Source: Amycolatopsis echigonensis
GTDB taxonomy: Bacteria > Actinomycetota > Actinomycetes > Mycobacteriales > Pseudonocardiaceae
Assembly (NCBI RefSeq): GCF_014174495.1
Contig: NZ_JACJHR010000041.1
Location: 1 to 64,000 of the forward strand
Length of the DNA: 64,000 bases
Direction of reading: 5' to 3'
Below are positions 1-7,924 of this stretch, piece after piece. The translations under genes were made by a program, and so were the position numbers. The notes beneath the pieces are model-generated. The model ran no database searches and had not been told where the DNA came from. It saw only the letters and a list, made by a program, of their open reading frames with translations. Within the stretch, counting starts at the first letter, position 1; each line of letters begins with the position of its first letter.

Positions 1-167
1 GCCATCTCCCCGGCCAGCCGGTCCTCGGCCGCGGCCCGTTCCTTCCTCGCGGGGGCGGCGGCGAGCCATTCGTAGAACCCCGGGCGGCGCACCCCGAGGA
101 CACGGCACAGCCGGGCGACGCCATAGGCGCCGCGATGGTCGGAGATGAACCGGTAGCTGCGGGTCAA
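1..167 (-). CDS. IS3-family transposase orfB, N-terminal fragment at window edge
   Basis: Start of the catalytic subunit (orfB) of an IS3-type transposase, truncated by the window. Minus-strand translation gives a segment with RFISDHRGAYGVARLCRVLG followed by RRPGFYEWLAA, typical of the HTH_21 region that precedes the DDE integrase core. It lies in the -1 frame relative to orfA and overlaps its stop codon, as expected where OrfAB is made by programmed -1 frameshifting. The true upstream boundary is not fixed because orfB normally has no independent start. Confidence 0.75.
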   Translation of the reverse strand, partial: MTRSYRFISDHRGAYGVARLCRVLGVRRPGFYEWLAAAPARKERAAAEDRLAGEM

Positions 168-451
168 CGATCCATCTCCTGCGCGAAATAGGCGGCCGCT
201 TTGCGCAGGATCTCCTTTTCCTTCTCCAGCTCCGCCACCCGCTTGCGCAACGCCCGCAGCTCCCGCTCCGCCGCGTCCCCGCCCGACGCGGCCGCGCTTT
301 CGGCACGATCGGCCGCCCGCACCCACGTCCGCAACGTCTCGTGATTCACCCCCAGCTCACGAGCCACCTGCGCCAACGGACGCGACGCCGACCGCGCCAA
401 CGCGACCGCTTCCCGCCGGAACTCCTGCGGATACTTCGACGAACCAGACAC
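164..451 (-). CDS. IS3-family transposase orfA (HTH_Tnp_1)
   Basis: DNA-binding subunit of the insertion sequence, 95 residues from the chosen GTG. The N-terminus, KYPQEFRREAVALAR, and the helix-turn-helix region ending HETLRTWVR are characteristic. A leucine-zipper-like stretch (ERELRALRKRVAELEKEKE) follows and would mediate dimerisation with OrfAB. The GTG at 451 is preferred because GGAAGG lies 8 bases upstream; another GTG lies two codons earlier. A run of AAGGAAAAGG near the zipper is a possible slippery region, though the exact shift site was not established. Confidence 0.85.
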   Translation of the reverse strand: MSGSSKYPQEFRREAVALARSASRPLAQVARELGVNHETLRTWVRAADRAESAAASGGDAAERELRALRKRVAELEKEKEILRKAAAYFAQEMDR

Positions 452-521
452 AAACACATCCTTCCCCAGGCCAAAGCCAAGGATCAGAGTGTCCGGCACA
501 CCGGGGGAACCTCACCCCCTG

Positions 522-578
522 CGGTTCGGGGGTGCTTGTCAAGGCATCTTTCCCGCCTTGACAAGCACCCCCGAACCG
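522..578. repeat. Palindromic repeat copy R1 (23-bp arms, 11-nt loop)
   Basis: Perfect inverted repeat: bases 522-544 pair with 556-578 around the loop CATCTTTCCCG. The inner core of each arm is GGTGCTTGTCAAGG or its complement. The outer arm is CGGTTCGGG and is matched perfectly on the other side. Two further copies occur near 26 kb with the same core but different, still complementary, outer arms. The copy sits between the IS end and the 3' end of dapE. No coding function is evident. Confidence 0.9.
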
Positions 579-679
579 TCAGCACACTCGGCTTCGGGGT
601 GCCCCCACGCACCCACCCACCTGCAATGTCGCCGCCAGGCGACGAGCCGCCCGCGACGAGCAGACCGGAACGATCACCC

Positions 680-1753
680 TCACCCAAGAAACTTCCTCAA
701 AACCTCCGCCACCCCCCGAATCTCCCCCACCCGCACATTCTCCTGCCGCGTATGCGCCAAAGTAGGATCCCCCGGCCCGAAATTCACCGCAGGCATCCCC
801 AACGCAGCGAACCGGGCCACATCCGTCCACCCCAACTTAGCCGCCGCCCGACCCCCAGCCGCGGCCACCAATTCCGCCGCCGCAGGCGCGGACAACCCCG
901 GCAACGCCCCCGGCGACATATCCACCAAGGTCACGTCAAACCCAGCGAACACCTCGCGCACATGCGCCTCAGCCTGCTCCGCCCCGCGATCCGGCGCGAA
1001 CCGATGATTCACCGTCAACACCGCGGCATCCGGGACCACATTCCCAGCCACCCCACCGGAAATCGAAGTAGCCTGCAGCCCCTCCCGATAGGTCAGCCCG
1101 TCAATCTCCACCACCCGCGGCGAATAAGAAGCCAACCGCTGCAACGGCTCCGCCAGCGCATGAATCGCGTTCGACCCCATCCAAGCCCGAGCCGTATGCG
1201 CCCGCGCCCCCTCAGTCCGCACCTCAACCCGCAGAGTCCCCTGGCACCCAGCTTCGATCACGCCATTGGACGGTTCCCCGACAATCGCGAGGTCGCCCGC
1301 CAGCCACTCCGGCAGCTCCCGCTCAATCCGGCCCAGCCCATTCCGGACCGCCTCGACCTCTTCATTGTCGTAAAACACAAACGTCACATCATGCCGAGGC
1401 TCCGGCAAAGTAGCGGCCAGATGCAGAAACACCGCATCCCCGCCCTTCATGTCCACGGACCCGAGCCCGTGCAACACCTCGTCGTCCCCAGCCCCAGTAC
1501 GCCGAGACGGCAAATTGCCATTCTCCGGAACCGTGTCCAAATGCCCGGCGAGAATCACCCGCGACGCGCGACCCAGATTCGTCCGCGCCAGCACCGCGTC
1601 GCCATTGCGCACGACCTCGAGGTGCGGAGCCTGCTCGACCAGCGCCGCCTGCACCGCGTCCGCCAGCTTGCCCTCCTCCCCCGAGACGCTGAACACATCA
1701 ACCAGGGCAGCGGTCAGCTCGGCCGGATCGGCGCGCAGGTCAAGAGAGGTCAT
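680..1753 (-). CDS. dapE: Succinyl-diaminopimelate desuccinylase DapE
   Basis: Zn-dependent M20-family hydrolase that removes succinate from N-succinyl-LL-2,6-diaminopimelate, giving LL-diaminopimelate for lysine and peptidoglycan. The 357-residue protein shows the metal-site motifs LAGHLDTVPENG (around residue 65) and GLGSVDMKGGDAV, and the acidic DNEEV segment that carries the catalytic/metal glutamate. A dimerisation domain follows (VRTEGARAHTARAWMG). The ATG at 1753 is chosen because family similarity begins at MTSLDL; longer upstream readings are antisense noise. A TACGGT hexamer ends 6 bases before this ATG, so it is probably leaderless. It is divergent from a lipoprotein gene and close to dapD and dapC. 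Confidence 0.95.
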   Translation of the reverse strand: MTSLDLRADPAELTAALVDVFSVSGEEGKLADAVQAALVEQAPHLEVVRNGDAVLARTNLGRASRVILAGHLDTVPENGNLPSRRTGAGDDEVLHGLGSVDMKGGDAVFLHLAATLPEPRHDVTFVFYDNEEVEAVRNGLGRIERELPEWLAGDLAIVGEPSNGVIEAGCQGTLRVEVRTEGARAHTARAWMGSNAIHALAEPLQRLASYSPRVVEIDGLTYREGLQATSISGGVAGNVVPDAAVLTVNHRFAPDRGAEQAEAHVREVFAGFDVTLVDMSPGALPGLSAPAAAELVAAAGGRAAAKLGWTDVARFAALGMPAVNFGPGDPTLAHTRQENVRVGEIRGVAEVLRKFLG

Positions 1754-1795
1754 ACCGGCACCGTACCCAGCCAGCGCGGGGGCTACCGTGAGGAC
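1754..1795. promoter_or_regulatory. Divergent leaderless promoters, dapE / lipoprotein
   Basis: A 42-bp divergent region. For dapE, TACGGT (minus strand, 1760-1765) ends 6 bases before the ATG. For the lipoprotein gene, TACCGT at 1784-1789 ends 6 bases before the GTG. Neither start has a convincing Shine-Dalgarno. Both fit a -10 box placed for transcripts that begin at the start codon. Inferred from spacing only. Confidence 0.5.
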
Positions 1796-2236
1796 GTGCG
1801 CACGCGAAGCTCCCTGGTCGCTCTCGGCGTCCTCGCCCTCGTCCTCACCGGCTGCAGCAACGAGGCCGGGCCCAAGGCCCGCCCCGGCGCCGGCGATCCG
1901 GGTCCGGACGCCCTGCCGACCAAGCTCGACGCACTGTCGGCCGACGCCTGCTTCACCGCCCCGCAGACGCAGCTGCCCAAGGGCTGTGAGAAATACGTCA
2001 CCGAGGTCGGCAACACCGCGGGTTCGGTGCACCGGCTGGCGAAAGCGGGCAAGACGGTCAACCAGCCGCTGGATGCCGACGCGACCGCGATCGACCAGGC
2101 GGTCGGCGCGTTCCGCCAGGCGGGCTGCACCACCGTGCCGGCCCCGGGCGGGGCCTGCACGCAGGCGCTCGTCTCCATCTCGGGTGCGCTGACCGAGGTC
2201 AAGCAAAAGGTGGACCAGCTGGCCACCACGGGGTGA
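1796..2236 (+). CDS. Small secreted lipoprotein, unknown function
   Basis: A 146-residue protein with a short basic N-terminus, a hydrophobic stretch (LVALGVLALVL) and the lipobox LTGC, so it should be diacylated and anchored outside the membrane. The mature part contains four more cysteines (around ACF, GCE, GCT and ACT), suggesting disulfide bonds, and is mostly helical in character. No enzymatic motif is visible and I do not recognise a family. The GTG start gives a correctly sized signal peptide, while upstream in-frame sequence is antisense to dapE. The stop lies 29 bases before dapD. Confidence 0.8.
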   Translation: MRTRSSLVALGVLALVLTGCSNEAGPKARPGAGDPGPDALPTKLDALSADACFTAPQTQLPKGCEKYVTEVGNTAGSVHRLAKAGKTVNQPLDADATAIDQAVGAFRQAGCTTVPAPGGACTQALVSISGALTEVKQKVDQLATTG

Positions 2237-2265
2237 TCCGGCCCGCTTCGGCTACCGTGACCGGC

Positions 2266-3246
2266 GTGAGCGAGCAGACCCCTGACCCCGAAACGACCGG
2301 CGCCGTCGGCGTCGGGCTGGCCACCGTCACCTCCGACGGGACCGTGCTGGACACCTGGTACCCGCACCCCAAGCTGGTGGACGCAGGCACCAGCGGCACC
2401 GAGCGGCTGACCGCGGAGCAGACCGCCGAACTGCTCGGCGAGTCCGCGGCCGCGCTGCTCGGCCCGGACACCGACCGCGGCGTCGAGGTCGTCGCGGTGC
2501 GCGTGACGATCGGCAGCCTTGCCACCGCGCCCGCCGACGCCCACGACGTCTACCTGCGCCTGCACCTGCTGTCGCACCGGCTGGTCCGGCCGCACGGGCA
2601 GAGCCTCGACGGGATCTTCGGCCTGCTGGCCAACGTCGTGTGGACGAGCCACGGCCCGTGCCCGGTCGAGGGCTTCGAGCAGACCCGGCTGCGGCTGCGG
2701 TCGCGCGGCGCGGTCACCGTCTACGGCGTGGACAAGTTCCCGCGGATGGTCGACTACGTGCTGCCGACCGGCGTCCGCATCGCCGACGCCGATCGCGTGC
2801 GGCTCGGCGCGCACCTCGCGTCCGGCACCACGGTGATGCACGAGGGCTTCGTGAACTTCAACGCCGGAACGCTCGGCGCGTCGATGGTCGAGGGCCGCAT
2901 TTCGGCCGGTGTGCTGGTCGGCGACGGCAGCGACGTCGGCGGGGGCGCGTCGATCATGGGCACGCTGTCCGGTGGCGGCACCGAGGTGATCTCGATCGGC
3001 GAACGCTGCCTGATCGGCGCGAACGGCGGCGCGGGCATCTCCCTCGGCGACGACTCGGTGATCGAGGCCGGGCTCTACATCACCGCGGGCACCAAGGTCG
3101 AGGTCGACGGCAAGACGGTCAAGGCCCGCGAGCTTTCCGGCATCTCCGGCGCGGTCTTCCGGCGCAACTCGGCGACCGGCGCGGTCGAGGTCGTGCCGCG
3201 CGGCGGCGTCGGCATCCAGCTGAACGAGGCACTGCACGCCAACTGA
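2266..3246 (+). CDS. dapD: Tetrahydrodipicolinate N-succinyltransferase DapD
   Basis: Transfers succinyl from succinyl-CoA to tetrahydrodipicolinate, the committed step of the succinylase branch of diaminopimelate synthesis. At 326 residues it matches the actinobacterial DapD type. The C-terminal half is a left-handed beta-helix with hexapeptide repeats (GTLGASMVEGRI, GASIMGTLSGGG, GERCLIGANGGAGISLGD). The N-terminal half is the actinobacterial-specific domain with PHGQSLDGIFGLLANVVWTS. GTG at 2266 is chosen for length and because TACCGT ends 7 bases upstream, as for the lipoprotein before it. A strong hairpin follows the stop. Confidence 0.95.
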   Translation: MSEQTPDPETTGAVGVGLATVTSDGTVLDTWYPHPKLVDAGTSGTERLTAEQTAELLGESAAALLGPDTDRGVEVVAVRVTIGSLATAPADAHDVYLRLHLLSHRLVRPHGQSLDGIFGLLANVVWTSHGPCPVEGFEQTRLRLRSRGAVTVYGVDKFPRMVDYVLPTGVRIADADRVRLGAHLASGTTVMHEGFVNFNAGTLGASMVEGRISAGVLVGDGSDVGGGASIMGTLSGGGTEVISIGERCLIGANGGAGISLGDDSVIEAGLYITAGTKVEVDGKTVKARELSGISGAVFRRNSATGAVEVVPRGGVGIQLNEALHAN

Positions 3247-3255
3247 GCCACCCGT

Positions 3256-3296
3256 CGAGAGGGTGCGCTTCCCGGCGACGGGAGCGCACCCTCTCG
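3256..3296 (+). terminator. Hairpin terminator after dapD
   Basis: Inverted repeat of 17 base pairs (CGAGAGGGTGCGCT...AGCGCACCCTCTCG with one bulged T) that starts 9 bases after the dapD stop. It is followed by TGGTTT rather than a long U tract, as is common in high-GC actinobacteria. It separates dapD from the CHAD gene. Confidence 0.8.
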
Positions 3297-3345
3297 TGGT
3301 TTCCGACCTGCCCGCGCCGCTCGTCGTTCACCTACCATTAACCAG

Positions 3346-4305
3346 GTGACCTCCCCCGCGACCAGCCGCCGCCGTGCTCCGGACCCGACGACGCCGGCCG
3401 CTCTCGGGCTCCCCGCCGAACCGGTGAAGGCGGGCCCCGAGGCCCCGGCGGCCGTGCACGTCCGCGCCAAACTCGACCACGAACTGCGCGAACTGCTCGC
3501 CCGCGAACCCGGCACCCGGGCCGGGGCCGATCCGGAAGACCTGCACCAGATGCGCGTCGCGCAACGGCGGATGCGGAGCGTGCTGAAATCCTCCAGCGCG
3601 CTGGTCGGGCCCACCGCGGAACCGGTCCGGGCCGATCTCGGCTGGCTGGGCCAGGTCCTCGGCGAGGTCCGCGACTACGACGTGCTGATCGGCCACCTGC
3701 GCGAGGTGATCGCCGGTTTCGACGTCCGCGACCAACCCGCCGGACGGCGGCTGGTGTCCCGCTTCGTCTCCGAGCGCACCACCGCCCGCCGCCGGCTGAA
3801 CCGGGCACTGTCGAGCCCGCGGTACGCGACGTTGCTGCAGAGCATCGCCCAGCTGTCCCGCACCGCCGAGCACGAGATCGACGAGACGCCGTCGGAGAAG
3901 CCCGGCTTGGCCGCCGACGTACGGAAGCCGTATCGGAAACTCGCCCGCGCGGTCGCCGCCCTGCCGCCGAATCCGCCGGACGACGACCTGCACGCACTGC
4001 GCATCCACGGCAAGAAACTTCGCTACACGGCCGAATTGGCCCGGTCGGCGGCGAAGAAGAAGCAGGCCGCGAAGCTGTCCGAACTGATCAAGGCGACCCG
4101 CAAATTCCAGACCGTCCTAGGCGATCACCAGGACGCGGTCTTCGCCGCGGAGAAGGTGCGCGGCGTGCTGGCCGACGCGGACGCCGAGGTCGGTTTCGTC
4201 GCCGGCCGGATCGTCGAACACGAACTGGCGAAGCGCGCCCGGGCGCGGGACACGTGGCCCGGCGTGTGGCACCGCATCGAGAAGGCCGAGCACGCGGTCA
4301 GTTGA
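3346..4305 (+). CDS. CHAD domain protein
   Basis: A 319-residue protein built almost entirely of a CHAD domain (conserved histidine alpha-helical domain), a helical bundle that binds polyphosphate in characterised members. The diagnostic features are DLHQMRVAQRRMRSVLK near residue 65 and the second half-repeat DLHALRIHGKKLRYTAEL near residue 215; both carry the conserved His and basic residues. The N-terminal 40 residues are disordered and Pro/Ala-rich. There is no CYTH triphosphatase domain here. TACCAT ends 7 bases before the GTG, suggesting a leaderless mRNA. The 3' end overlaps the convergent monooxygenase by 8 bases. Confidence 0.9.
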   Translation: MTSPATSRRRAPDPTTPAALGLPAEPVKAGPEAPAAVHVRAKLDHELRELLAREPGTRAGADPEDLHQMRVAQRRMRSVLKSSSALVGPTAEPVRADLGWLGQVLGEVRDYDVLIGHLREVIAGFDVRDQPAGRRLVSRFVSERTTARRRLNRALSSPRYATLLQSIAQLSRTAEHEIDETPSEKPGLAADVRKPYRKLARAVAALPPNPPDDDLHALRIHGKKLRYTAELARSAAKKKQAAKLSELIKATRKFQTVLGDHQDAVFAAEKVRGVLADADAEVGFVAGRIVEHELAKRARARDTWPGVWHRIEKAEHAVS

Positions 4306-5695
4306 CCGACCACACGTACCCGTCCGGCCGCACCAGCACGCGCTTTCCCGGCGCACCCTCATACGCCGCGTACGCGTGCCCGCCCGCGTCGACGAAGTCC
4401 CCCGTCGCCCCCTGCGGCAGGATCCGATACGCCGGATGCTCCGTCCCGAGCGTGCCGGCGCCGAAGACCAGTTCTGTCGCATGTGGACCTTGGAACAACT
4501 CGAACAGCCGCACGCTCTTGCCGTTCGCGTCCACGAGCGGCGCGTCCGGTGCCCGATCGCCTGGCCGCAACGCCCCGGTCCCGGCCGGCGACAGCGGTCC
4601 GCCCCGGTAAGTCAGGTCGAGCTGCTGAGTTTCCGGACCGCGTTCGTGCGCGTCCTCGGCACCCTCCTTGTACTTCTCCAGCAACGCGGTACTCACCCCG
4701 AGCACCCGCGCCGCGACCGCGCGCCGTTCCGCCTCGTAGCTGTCCATCAGCTCAGGTGATCCGTCGGCGAGCTTCCAGGCGAGGTTGTACGCGTCCTGCA
4801 CTCCGGTGTTCAGCCCCTGCCCGCCGGTCGGCGGGTGTACATGCGCGGCGTCCCCGGCGAGGAACACCCGGCCCTTCCGGAATGCCGCGGCCAGCCGGAT
4901 ATTCGGCCGCCACACGGTGGACCAGGCCAGGTCGAGCAGCCGGATTCCGCCGCCGGACACCGCGTCCAGGTGCTCCTGCAACGCGCTCAGCGAGGTTCCC
5001 GCGTCGCCGTCGCCGAGCGGGGAGGCGAACTGGAAGTACGGCGTCCCCGCGAGCGGCGTGAACGCGACGCCGGACATCGGCTCGTCCGCCTTCGCGAACC
5101 AGTACGCCGACTCGTGGTCGAGGCCTTCCGCCGAGACGTCGCCGAGCAGCATCCGGATCGACTCGTCAGTGGTTCCCTCGAACGCGATCCCCAGCGCCTT
5201 GCGCACGAAGCTCTTCCCGCCATCGGCACCGATCAGGTACTCCGCGCGCACGGTCTCCCCGGTCGACAGCTCCGCGGTGACACCCTCCTCGTCCTGGGTA
5301 AAACCGGTCAGCGCGGTGTTCAGCTCGACCCGCACGCCGAACTCGGCCAGCCGGTCCCGGAGGATCCCCTCCGTCTGCGACTGGCCGAGGAACCACGCGC
5401 TCGGATAAGGCACCGTCGGCGTCGGCTCGACCGGCTCGGCCATCCACCTCTCCATCGTGAACTCCCCGTCGAGGTACACCCGCATCGGATGCGGCGGCGC
5501 ACCCGCGGCGAGCACCGCGTCCAGCACGCCGAGGTCCTCGAAAACCTCCAGCGTGCGCGGCTGCAGCCCGTCGCCGCGCGAGCCGACGAAGTACTGCTCC
5601 GCCTTGTCCACCACCCGCACGCCGATCCCGCGCCGCGCCAGCTCGATCGCCGCCGTGAGCCCGGTCGGCCCCGCTCCCGCCACCAGCACCGTCAT
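4298..5695 (-). CDS. FAD-dependent aromatic monooxygenase
   Basis: A 465-residue class A flavoprotein hydroxylase (FAD_binding_3). The N-terminal dinucleotide motif is VAGAGPTGLTAAIELARRG. The second FAD contact is GDAAHVHPPTGGQGLNTGVQ near residue 285, and a thioredoxin-like C-terminal region ends with VLVRPDGYVWSVN. Such enzymes hydroxylate phenolic or polyketide substrates, or inactivate antibiotics, using NAD(P)H and O2. The substrate cannot be read from sequence. It is divergent from a TetR regulator with paired operator-like palindromes between them, so induction by its substrate or an antibiotic-like ligand is likely. Confidence 0.88.
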   Translation of the reverse strand: MTVLVAGAGPTGLTAAIELARRGIGVRVVDKAEQYFVGSRGDGLQPRTLEVFEDLGVLDAVLAAGAPPHPMRVYLDGEFTMERWMAEPVEPTPTVPYPSAWFLGQSQTEGILRDRLAEFGVRVELNTALTGFTQDEEGVTAELSTGETVRAEYLIGADGGKSFVRKALGIAFEGTTDESIRMLLGDVSAEGLDHESAYWFAKADEPMSGVAFTPLAGTPYFQFASPLGDGDAGTSLSALQEHLDAVSGGGIRLLDLAWSTVWRPNIRLAAAFRKGRVFLAGDAAHVHPPTGGQGLNTGVQDAYNLAWKLADGSPELMDSYEAERRAVAARVLGVSTALLEKYKEGAEDAHERGPETQQLDLTYRGGPLSPAGTGALRPGDRAPDAPLVDANGKSVRLFELFQGPHATELVFGAGTLGTEHPAYRILPQGATGDFVDAGGHAYAAYEGAPGKRVLVRPDGYVWSVN

Positions 5696-5713
5696 GTCCC
5701 CTGCCCCTCTCGA

Positions 5714-5742
5714 TGAATTTCAATTCAGTGAATCTAGATTCA
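5714..5742. promoter_or_regulatory. Two operator-like palindromes between monooxygenase and TetR genes
   Basis: Two 14-bp elements 15 bases apart share the plan TGAAT....ATTCA. The first, TGAATTTCAATTCA (5714-5727), is near-palindromic; the second, TGAATCTAGATTCA (5729-5742), is a perfect palindrome. They are AT-rich against a GC-rich background and lie 19 bases upstream of the monooxygenase start. This is where a divergent TetR protein would repress both genes. Confidence 0.75.
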
Positions 5743-5782
5743 GAATGCCCGCTGATAGCGTTCACGTCAAGGGAGGTGCCGG

Positions 5783-6403
5783 ATGACTGCGACGAGCCGC
5801 CGGGACAAAGCCGCCGAAACGGAAGCGGCGCTGAAGGAAGCGGCCAAGCGCGTGTTCGCGGCCAAGGGCTATCTGAACACGAAGATCACCGACATCACGC
5901 AGGAAGCGGGCCGCGCCGCGGGGTCGTTCTACAACCACTTCGCGGGCAAAGAGGAACTGCTGATCGCCCTGCTGGCTGACTTGGCGCAGGACAGCGACCA
6001 GCAGGCCGCGGGCGAGGACCATCTGTCCGATTTCAGCGACCCCGCCGCGGTCCGCTGGCACGTGCGGCAGTACTGGGAGTTCTACCGCGCCAACGCGCCC
6101 ACGATGCTCGCGCTGCGCCAGGCGGCGATGGTGAACGACGACTTCGCCGCCGCGTACGCGAACTTCGGCGCGACTCAGGCCTCGGATGTCGAGGGCCACC
6201 TCGAATACGTCACCGCGGCCGGCCTGCGGCTCCCGGCGAACACCCAGCTCACCATCGCGATGATGTACCAGCTGATCGACAACTTCGCGCAGATGTGGCT
6301 GCTGACCCCGCCGCCCGCGGGCTGGAACCCGCCGTCCGACGAGGAAGCGATCGAGGCGCTGACCCGGTTCGTCTACCGCGGCTTCACCGGCCGCGACTAC
6401 TAG
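5783..6403 (+). CDS. TetR-family transcriptional regulator
   Basis: A 206-residue regulator with an N-terminal TetR helix-turn-helix (ITDITQEAGRAAGSFYNHF followed by GKEELL, about residues 34-58). The C-terminal ligand-binding domain is helical and unspecific. AAGGGAGGTG lies just before the ATG. Its position opposite the FAD monooxygenase, with a tandem palindrome between them, makes it the probable repressor of that gene and of itself. The ligand is unknown. The downstream DoxX-like gene follows after 72 bases and may be co-transcribed. Confidence 0.9.
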   Translation: MTATSRRDKAAETEAALKEAAKRVFAAKGYLNTKITDITQEAGRAAGSFYNHFAGKEELLIALLADLAQDSDQQAAGEDHLSDFSDPAAVRWHVRQYWEFYRANAPTMLALRQAAMVNDDFAAAYANFGATQASDVEGHLEYVTAAGLRLPANTQLTIAMMYQLIDNFAQMWLLTPPPAGWNPPSDEEAIEALTRFVYRGFTGRDY

Positions 6404-6475
6404 CCGCGGTCACCTTTCCGGGGCGTGCGCCGTCAGGGAAGCGAGACCTGACGAGCACCACCGGAAGGAGCCGCG

Positions 6476-6832
6476 ATGGAAATCGGACTTCTCGTAGCCA
6501 CCTTCGCCTGCGTCGCGATCAACGCCTTCGAGGTCGCCGCCAAGGTTGCCCGGGCGCAGTTCGTGCTGCAGAACTCGGCCGAGGTCGGCGTCGGTCCGCG
6601 ATGGATCCCGTACCTGGCGGTCCTGGAGGGCGCGGGCGTCGCCGGACTGGTGGCCGGGCTGCTCGGCTGGCCCCGGCTGGGGCTGGCCGCGGCGATCGGG
6701 CTGACGCTGTTCTTCGTCGGAGCAGTCGGCGCTCACGTCCGCGCGAAGGTGTTCCACAACATCGCGTTCCCGGCGGTCTTCCTCGCGCTGGCAGTCGCGG
6801 CGACCGGGTACTTCACGTGGTCGGTCGCCTGA
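6476..6832 (+). CDS. DoxX-like integral membrane protein
   Basis: A 118-residue protein with four hydrophobic segments (about 4-22, 45-64, 70-90 and 95-115), matching the small DoxX/DoxX_2 fold. A charged stretch (KVARAQFVLQNSAEVGVGP) lies between the first and second helices. Biochemical roles in this family are poorly defined. GGAAGGAG precedes the ATG by 6 bases. It ends 3 bases before the stop of convergent dapC. Possibly in the same transcript as the TetR gene. Confidence 0.75.
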   Translation: MEIGLLVATFACVAINAFEVAAKVARAQFVLQNSAEVGVGPRWIPYLAVLEGAGVAGLVAGLLGWPRLGLAAAIGLTLFFVGAVGAHVRAKVFHNIAFPAVFLALAVAATGYFTWSVA

Positions 6833-6835
6833 CCG

Positions 6836-7924
6836 TCAGCCCTGCCCCAGCCGCTCCGCGGCCGCCTCGATCCGCTCGTCCGTCGAGGTGAGCGCGACCC
6901 GCACGTGCTCCTTGCCCGCGGGCCCGTAGAACGTTCCGGGCGCGACCAGGATCCCGCGCTCGGCGAGCCACTCCACCGTGGCCTGCGCGGATTCCCCGCG
7001 CGTCGCCCAGAGATACAACCCGGCCTCGGAGTACGTGATCTCGAACCCGTTGTCCTGCAACGCTTTCCGCAGCACCAGTCGGCGCGCGCGGTAGCGTTCG
7101 CGTTGCTCGGCAAGGGCTTCGTCGTCGGTCAGCGCCGCGACCATCGCCTGCTGCACCGGGCGCGGCACGATCATGCCGGCGTGCTTGCGCACCTCCAGCA
7201 GGGTCTTCACCAGCTTCGGGTCGCCGGCCACGAATCCGGCGCGGTAGCTCGCGAGGTTCGCCGATTTGGACAGCGAGTGCACGGCGAGGAGGCCGTCGGT
7301 GTGTCCACCGTGGACGGACGGGTGCAGCACCGACAGCGGCTCCGCTTCCCAGCCGAGCGACAGGTAGCACTCGTCGGACACCACGACGGTGCCGCGTTCG
7401 CGCGCCCATTCGACCACCTTGCGCAGGTGGTCGACGCCGAGCACGCGGCCGGTCGGGTTCGACGGCGAGTTCAGCCAGATCATCGCCGGGCGGCGCGGGC
7501 CGAGCTGGGTCAGCCCGTCCGCGCGCACCACCTCGGCGCCCGCGAGCAGCGCACCGACCTCGTATGTCGGGTACGCCAGCTCCGGGATGACCACCACGTC
7601 GCCCGGTCCGAAACCGAGCAGCCGCGGCAGCCAGGCCACGGCCTCTTTCGAACCGATCGTGGGCAGCACCGCGTCCGGCTCGACGCCGGTGATCCCGTAC
7701 CGGCGCCGCAACGCCGCCACGGCCGCTTCGCGCAGCTCAGGCGTGCCGTGCGTGGTCGGGTAGCCGGGGATCTCCGACACCGACGCGAGCGCGGCGCGGA
7801 TCGAGTCCGGCACCGGGTCGACGGGCGTGCCGACGGAAAGATCGACGATGCCCCCGGGATGCGCCTGCGCGCGGGCCTTGACCTCGGCGAGCGAATCCCA
7901 GGGGAAGTCGGGCAGCCGGGTCAT
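6836..7924 (-). CDS. dapC: Succinyldiaminopimelate transaminase DapC
   Basis: PLP-dependent class I/II aminotransferase that converts N-succinyl-2-amino-6-ketopimelate to N-succinyl-LL-diaminopimelate, between DapD and DapE. The 362 residues include WLNSPSNPTGRVLG, the SDECY turn and the PLP lysine in HSLSKSANLASYRAGF (around residue 225). It overlaps the upstream ferredoxin gene by 4 bases (ATGA), so translation is coupled. The ferredoxin-dapC pairing matches M. tuberculosis Rv1177-Rv1178. With dapD and dapE nearby, most of the succinylase branch is present here. Confidence 0.92.
   Translation of the reverse strand: MTRLPDFPWDSLAEVKARAQAHPGGIVDLSVGTPVDPVPDSIRAALASVSEIPGYPTTHGTPELREAAVAALRRRYGITGVEPDAVLPTIGSKEAVAWLPRLLGFGPGDVVVIPELAYPTYEVGALLAGAEVVRADGLTQLGPRRPAMIWLNSPSNPTGRVLGVDHLRKVVEWARERGTVVVSDECYLSLGWEAEPLSVLHPSVHGGHTDGLLAVHSLSKSANLASYRAGFVAGDPKLVKTLLEVRKHAGMIVPRPVQQAMVAALTDDEALAEQRERYRARRLVLRKALQDNGFEITYSEAGLYLWATRGESAQATVEWLAERGILVAPGTFYGPAGKEHVRVALTSTDERIEAAAERLGQG

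Larger units (their letters stand above)
1..514 (-). mobile_element. IS3-family insertion sequence, one end (partial)
   Basis: One end of an IS3-family element. It runs off the start of the window and holds orfA and the beginning of orfB, both on the minus strand. The right border is inferred: read on the minus strand the sequence begins TGAGGTTCCCCC at 514, which fits the TG-starting terminal inverted repeats of this family. The other end and any target duplication lie outside the window. The inferred border lies only 7 bases from a long palindromic repeat, and the repeat's flank seems to be cut there, so the element may have inserted into that repeat. Confidence 0.75.

Noticed and set aside
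522..578. Treating the R1-R3 palindromes as ordinary transcription terminators
   Set aside because: Arms are far longer than needed, there is no U tract, the core and flanks are conserved between distant copies, and one copy borders an IS; a repeat family explains this better, though a termination effect is not excluded.
341..2236. A 631-codon plus-strand open frame across dapE
   Set aside because: Its first 480 codons are antisense to dapE with Pro/Arg/His-rich composition; only the end, from the GTG at 1796, is the lipoprotein gene.
4298..5695. Calling the FAD monooxygenase a rifampicin monooxygenase
   Set aside because: The fold and motifs fit many class A hydroxylases; nothing in the sequence fixes rifamycin as substrate.
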